Shown: positions 60,602 through 64,000 of the stretch, one piece after another
Layout of the letters: each line of letters starts with the position of its first letter
How positions within the stretch are numbered: the stretch's first letter is position 1
NCBI RefSeq assembly: GCF_003335045.1
Contig: NZ_QOZG01000002.1
Span: 620,001 to 684,000, forward strand
Reading direction: 5' to 3'
DNA length: 64,000 nucleotides
Origin: Paramesorhizobium salinisoli
GTDB lineage: Bacteria > Pseudomonadota > Alphaproteobacteria > Rhizobiales > Rhizobiaceae
Made by a program: the position numbers and the translations under genes
The notes under the pieces: model-generated
What the model was told of the DNA's origin: nothing
What the model saw: only the letters and a program-made list of their open reading frames with translations
The model's database searches: none

Positions 60602-61921
60602 TCATGACACGCGCCGGCGATAGATCGTGTCAAGCCAGACGGCGATGACCAGCACGACACCGACGACGATATTCTGCAGTGGCGTATCGAGGCCGAGAAG
60701 CACCATGCCAGACGACAGGGATTGCATCATCACCGCGCCGAGCATTGCGCCGGCGATCGTGCCGACGCCACCGGCAAGCGACGTGCCGCCGATGACCGCC
60801 GCGGCGATGGTAAGCAGTTCATCGAGGGTGCCTTGCGCATTGGTGGCGGCATTCAGGCGGGCGGTTGAAATGGCGGCTGAAATGGCGCAGAGGATCCCCA
60901 TCAGGATGAAGATCTTCATGATCACCCATTTGGTGTTGATGCCGGCCAGCTCCGCCGCTTCCGGGTTGCCGCCGAGCGCGAAGACATAGCGTCCGAACCG
61001 GGTGCGGGTGGCGACGAATGTCATGACGATGCCGACAACGATCGCGATGAGCACGGGGATGGCAATGCCGTGCGGGATGAAGAGCCCGCCTTCCGGCATG
61101 GTGATATTGTGCTCCTCGGCATATCTCCTGACGATGCCGATGGGCCATGGATAGGAATTGGCAACCGCCACCGCGCCCAGGGCAAGCGCGCTGCCCACCA
61201 CGCCCAGCAATATTTCGGCCCATACCGGGCGCCGCGGGAAATTGAAGCGCTTACGCTGCCGCCGCGCATTGATGATGAGGCCGACGATGCCGAGGCAGGC
61301 GATCACGCCGACAACCCAGCTCCAATTCGCTCCGATCGATCCGGCGGGGCCGCCGCCCATCAGGCGAAAGGTGGAATCCATCGGCGCGACGGTGCGCCCC
61401 GACGTGACCCACCAGGCGGCGCCGCGCCAGACGAGAAGCCCGCCGAGCGTCACGATGAAGGAGGGCACGCCGAGAAAGGCGATGATGAAGCCCTGCAGGC
61501 CGCCAATGGCTGCGCCGACGGCGATGCCGAGCGCGAGCGTGATGATCCATGTCGCCGGATTTTCGAAGCCGAGGAACGGCGGCAGCCACTCCGTCTGCGC
61601 CACCCCCATGATCATGCCGACAAAGCCGAGAATCGATCCGACAGAGAGATCGATATTGCGGGTGACGATGACCAGAACCATGCCAGTCGCCATGACCGCG
61701 ATGGACGCCGTCTGGACCGAAAGGTTCCAGAGATTGCGCGGCGTCAGGAACAGCCCACCCGACAGCACATCGAAGGTGACCCAGATGAGCAGGAGTGCGA
61801 GGACCATACCGAGGAGACGAGTGTCGAGCTCGGTCGCCTTGATGAACCGCGCGAAAAAGCCGAGTTCGGCCGCCCGAGCCCCGTCGGTCGAGTTGGACCC
61901 AGTGCTCGCATTCTCGTTCAT
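60602..61921 (-). CDS. Sugar ABC transporter permease (first system), XylH-like
   Basis: Permease of 439 residues with about ten spans, long like XylH. Landmarks are [36 protein letters not shown] and the C-terminal [20 protein letters not shown]. It lies 84 bases after the binding-protein gene, with a strong hairpin in the gap, and 35 bases before its ATPase gene. Confidence 0.92.
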   Translation of the reverse strand: MNENASTGSNSTDGARAAELGFFARFIKATELDTRLLGMVLALLLIWVTFDVLSGGLFLTPRNLWNLSVQTASIAVMATGMVLVIVTRNIDLSVGSILGFVGMIMGVAQTEWLPPFLGFENPATWIITLALGIAVGAAIGGLQGFIIAFLGVPSFIVTLGGLLVWRGAAWWVTSGRTVAPMDSTFRLMGGGPAGSIGANWSWVVGVIACLGIVGLIINARRQRKRFNFPRRPVWAEILLGVVGSALALGAVAVANSYPWPIGIVRRYAEEHNITMPEGGLFIPHGIAIPVLIAIVVGIVMTFVATRTRFGRYVFALGGNPEAAELAGINTKWVIMKIFILMGILCAISAAISTARLNAATNAQGTLDELLTIAAAVIGGTSLAGGVGTIAGAMLGAVMMQSLSSGMVLLGLDTPLQNIVVGVVLVIAVWLDTIYRRRVS

Positions 61922-61956
61922 GCTGCCCCTCCCACGGGCTTGCAGGACAATTCGGA

Positions 61957-61988
61957 AAACGCCGCGGTTGTCAAAAACCGCGGCGTTT
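61957..61988 (-). terminator. Hairpin between binding-protein and permease genes
   Basis: A perfect 13-bp stem (61957-61969 with 61976-61988, AAACGCCGCGGTT and complement) around a six-base loop, 17 bases after the binding-protein stop. Such hairpins often stabilise the upstream message or end part of the transcription, giving more binding protein than permease. Confidence 0.7.
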
Positions 61989-62005
61989 GCAGACTCAGCC
62001 GTGCC

Positions 62006-63046
62006 TTACTTGCAGGCAGGCACCGAATCGGGAGTGACGCCCTGGCAGACGACATCCTTCTTCACCCAGCCGGCATCAATGACAACGTCGAGATTGTCCT
62101 TGGTGATCGGGACAGGCTTCAGGAAGATGGAATTCATCTCGATCCCCTTGGGACCGCCGCTGAACTTCTCCACGTCGGCGATTTCATCCATCTTCTTGCC
62201 ATCGGCCAACTGCGAGGCGATGTTCGCGGCTCTATTGCCGAGTTCACGGCTATCTTTCCAGACCGAGACGGTCTGCGTGCCGAGCGCGATGCGGTTAAGC
62301 GCCGCAAAATCAGCATCCTGACCTGACACCGGCACGGAACCGGCAAGGCCCTGCGCGGAGAGCGCGGCGATGGCGCCGCCGGCTGTGCCGTCATTGGAAG
62401 CCACGACCGCGTCCACCTTGTTATTGTTGGCGGTCAGGATCTGTTCCATGTTCTTTTGGGCGTTCGCCGGCAGCCAGCCGTCGGTATAGGCCTCGCCGAC
62501 ATTCTTGATCTTGCCGGAGTCGATCGCGTCCTTCAGGACTTCCATCTGCCCGGCGAACAGGAAATCGGCGTTGGGATCGGCGCCATTGCCCTTGATGAAG
62601 ACATAATTGCCCTCGGGCTTGACCGCCTGAACCGCGCGGGCCTGCATGCGGCCGACTTCCTTGTTGTCGAAAGTGATGTAGAAGGCATCCTTGTTCTCGA
62701 TCAAGCGGTCATAGCCGATGACGGGGATGCCTTCGGCAGTCGCCTTTTCCACGGCGGGATCGATCGCGCTCGAATCCTGCGCGAGAATGATCAGCGCGTT
62801 GGCGCCCTGCGCAATGAGGCTTTCGACATCGGTCAACTGTTTTGCCGCCGACGATTGCGCGTCGGCAGAGATGTATTTGTCGCCATTGGCTTCAAGCGCG
62901 GCCTTGATCGCCGCTTCGTCGGTCTTCCAGCGCTCTTCCTGGAAGTTCGACCAGGATACACCGATGACCTTGTCCTTGGCGAAAACGGGACCAGCGAAAG
63001 ACACGGCAAAGACTGCGCCCGCAAGAGCTGCTGCATATTTCTTCAT
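62006..63046 (-). CDS. Sugar ABC transporter substrate-binding protein (first system), XylF-like
   Basis: Periplasmic binding protein of 346 residues, similar to D-xylose-binding XylF throughout: [75 protein letters not shown], and [20 protein letters not shown]. The signal peptide ends PVFA. First gene of the long operon, with GGGAGGA before ATG 63046. The ligand is probably xylose or a related pentose/hexose, by similarity. Confidence 0.92.
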   Translation of the reverse strand: MKKYAAALAGAVFAVSFAGPVFAKDKVIGVSWSNFQEERWKTDEAAIKAALEANGDKYISADAQSSAAKQLTDVESLIAQGANALIILAQDSSAIDPAVEKATAEGIPVIGYDRLIENKDAFYITFDNKEVGRMQARAVQAVKPEGNYVFIKGNGADPNADFLFAGQMEVLKDAIDSGKIKNVGEAYTDGWLPANAQKNMEQILTANNNKVDAVVASNDGTAGGAIAALSAQGLAGSVPVSGQDADFAALNRIALGTQTVSVWKDSRELGNRAANIASQLADGKKMDEIADVEKFSGGPKGIEMNSIFLKPVPITKDNLDVVIDAGWVKKDVVCQGVTPDSVPACK

Positions 63047-63128
63047 GACATTCCTCCCAGTGCATCCAGCACTATAAACATGATCGGATACGATCACCCC
63101 CGCCCCTCCATTGGCAGGAAGCCTTTTA

Positions 63129-63143
63129 TTTCGAGGCTCGAAA
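63129..63143. promoter_or_regulatory. 15-bp palindrome, candidate ROK operator
   Basis: TTTCGAGGCTCGAAA (seven-base perfect arms around one base) in the 211-base divergent gap between the binding-protein gene and the ROK regulator gene, 83 bases from the former. The location fits an operator; the identity is inference. Confidence 0.4.
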
Positions 63144-63257
63144 AAAATAGTGACTAAAATTCCTTTCCATGTCAACATCGAAAGTGGGGAGCCCAAGTTG
63201 TTGCAAAGCAATGCCAATTTTGCACTGCAATAGAAAAGACTGACGAGGAGGAGCGTT

Positions 63258-64000
63258 TTGGCTGGAGCGATCGCACGCTCGGACGATGTGCGCCGACAAA
63301 ACCGAAAACTGGTTCTTACCGCCGTAAGGCGCAGGGGTGCGCTTTCCCGCACCGACATCACCGCCATGACCGGCCTCAGCGCCTCAACCGTTTCGGCCAT
63401 CGTGGCAGGACTGGTCTCCGAAGGGGTGCTGCTGGAAAGCCGTGATAGCGGCGCGACGAGACGCGGTCGTCCGCAGGTCTCGCTGATGCCCAACCCGGAT
63501 ATCGCCAAGGTCGGCGTCGTCAATCTTTCGCTCAACAGCCTGACCGTCGCGCTCGTCGACTATGCCGGCGGCACAATCGCCAAGCAGACCGCAGAATTTC
63601 CGACATGGCCGGCGACGGGTGTGGGGCTCGTGGCCGAAATCAGCACGATGCTGCGCAGCCAGTTGCAATCCAGCGCCGGCAGCGGCGGCAGGCTCATGCG
63701 TATCTCCATGTCCGTGCAGGGTGTCACCGATGCCGCCGGCGAGACGATGCGGTGGGCGCCGATCATCCGCGAAAGGGACATCGGTTTCGGCCCGGCGCTG
63801 CGACGCGGCTTCGGCGTGCCGGTTTCACTCGCCAATGATTGCGCCATGCTTGCCGAGGCGCTGCGCTGGACGGATCCGGCGCATTACGGCGGGGATTTTG
63901 CCGCCATAATGCTGTCCTATGGCATCGGCATGGGGCTTTATCTCAAAGGCCAGCCATTTTCTGGCTCGCATTCATCCGCGGCGGAATTCGGCCATATGGC
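63258..64000 (+). CDS. ROK family transcriptional regulator (3' end cut by window)
   Basis: Regulator with an N-terminal winged helix ([38 protein letters not shown]), then [11 protein letters not shown] linking to the sugar-kinase-like ROK domain ([19 protein letters not shown]). The start is TTG 63258 with GAGGAGGAG just upstream; no ATG fits, as an in-frame stop lies a little further up. The frame is open to the last base. It is divergent from the sugar operon, which it probably represses until a sugar binds. Confidence 0.9.
   Translation, partial: MAGAIARSDDVRRQNRKLVLTAVRRRGALSRTDITAMTGLSASTVSAIVAGLVSEGVLLESRDSGATRRGRPQVSLMPNPDIAKVGVVNLSLNSLTVALVDYAGGTIAKQTAEFPTWPATGVGLVAEISTMLRSQLQSSAGSGGRLMRISMSVQGVTDAAGETMRWAPIIRERDIGFGPALRRGFGVPVSLANDCAMLAEALRWTDPAHYGGDFAAIMLSYGIGMGLYLKGQPFSGSHSSAAEFGHM

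Overview
The window looks like a chromosomal segment of an alphaproteobacterium of the order Hyphomicrobiales (Rhizobiales), probably close to Brucella/Ochrobactrum or Phyllobacterium. The reasons are the high G+C content, a dnaJ-pmtA block for phosphatidylcholine synthesis, a BTLCP-type cysteine peptidase, intracellular PHA depolymerase, small rhizobial stress proteins, and many GGAAC-N16-CGTT promoters of the alphaproteobacterial general stress response (EcfG/ECF15 sigma). The taxonomic call is inference. I saw no tRNA, rRNA, CRISPR array, prophage or insertion sequence.

Region 1 (about 1-22.7 kb) is mostly housekeeping and metabolism. It holds a polyamine-type ABC importer with a carbon-nitrogen hydrolase, an RlpA-like protein, an ATP-grasp/GNAT-C39 peptidase pair, phaZ, a BTLCP peptidase and yifB/comM. 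It continues with gshB, a galactose/galactonate operon (SDR-dgoK-dgoA-SMP30 lactonase), pyrF, an FMN reductase, pmtA, dnaJ and a gamma-glutamyltransferase.

Region 2 (about 22.8-52.7 kb) is a stress island. I found 13 exact GGAAC-N16-CGTT boxes and 11 near matches, almost all 25-105 bases upstream of a start codon and correctly oriented. They precede MscS, a copper-binding four-helix protein, an EEP-family hydrolase, a YbhN-type membrane protein, phospholipase D, many small hydrophilic or single-span proteins, topoisomerase IB, a UdgX-type uracil-DNA-binding protein and trehalose-6-phosphate synthase. They also precede an ECF sigma factor that looks like EcfG and a convergent small gene resembling its anti-sigma factor NepR. 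Inside the island a seven-gene, translationally coupled operon (38143 down to 30319) encodes nucleotide-sugar enzymes and four glycosyltransferases, three of them CgeB-like paralogs. A divergent dehydrogenase pair lies about 2.4 kb from its head.

Region 3 (about 53.8-64 kb) is one long minus-strand sugar operon: a XylF-like binding protein, permease, ATPase, sugar isomerase/epimerase, Gfo/Idh/MocA dehydrogenase, then a second complete ABC importer. It is divergent from a ROK-family regulator cut by the window end.

The most interesting feature is the stress island: sigma factor, candidate anti-sigma factor and some 20 target promoters packed in 30 kb, including one palindromic promoter that fires both ways and a stress-linked glycan operon.
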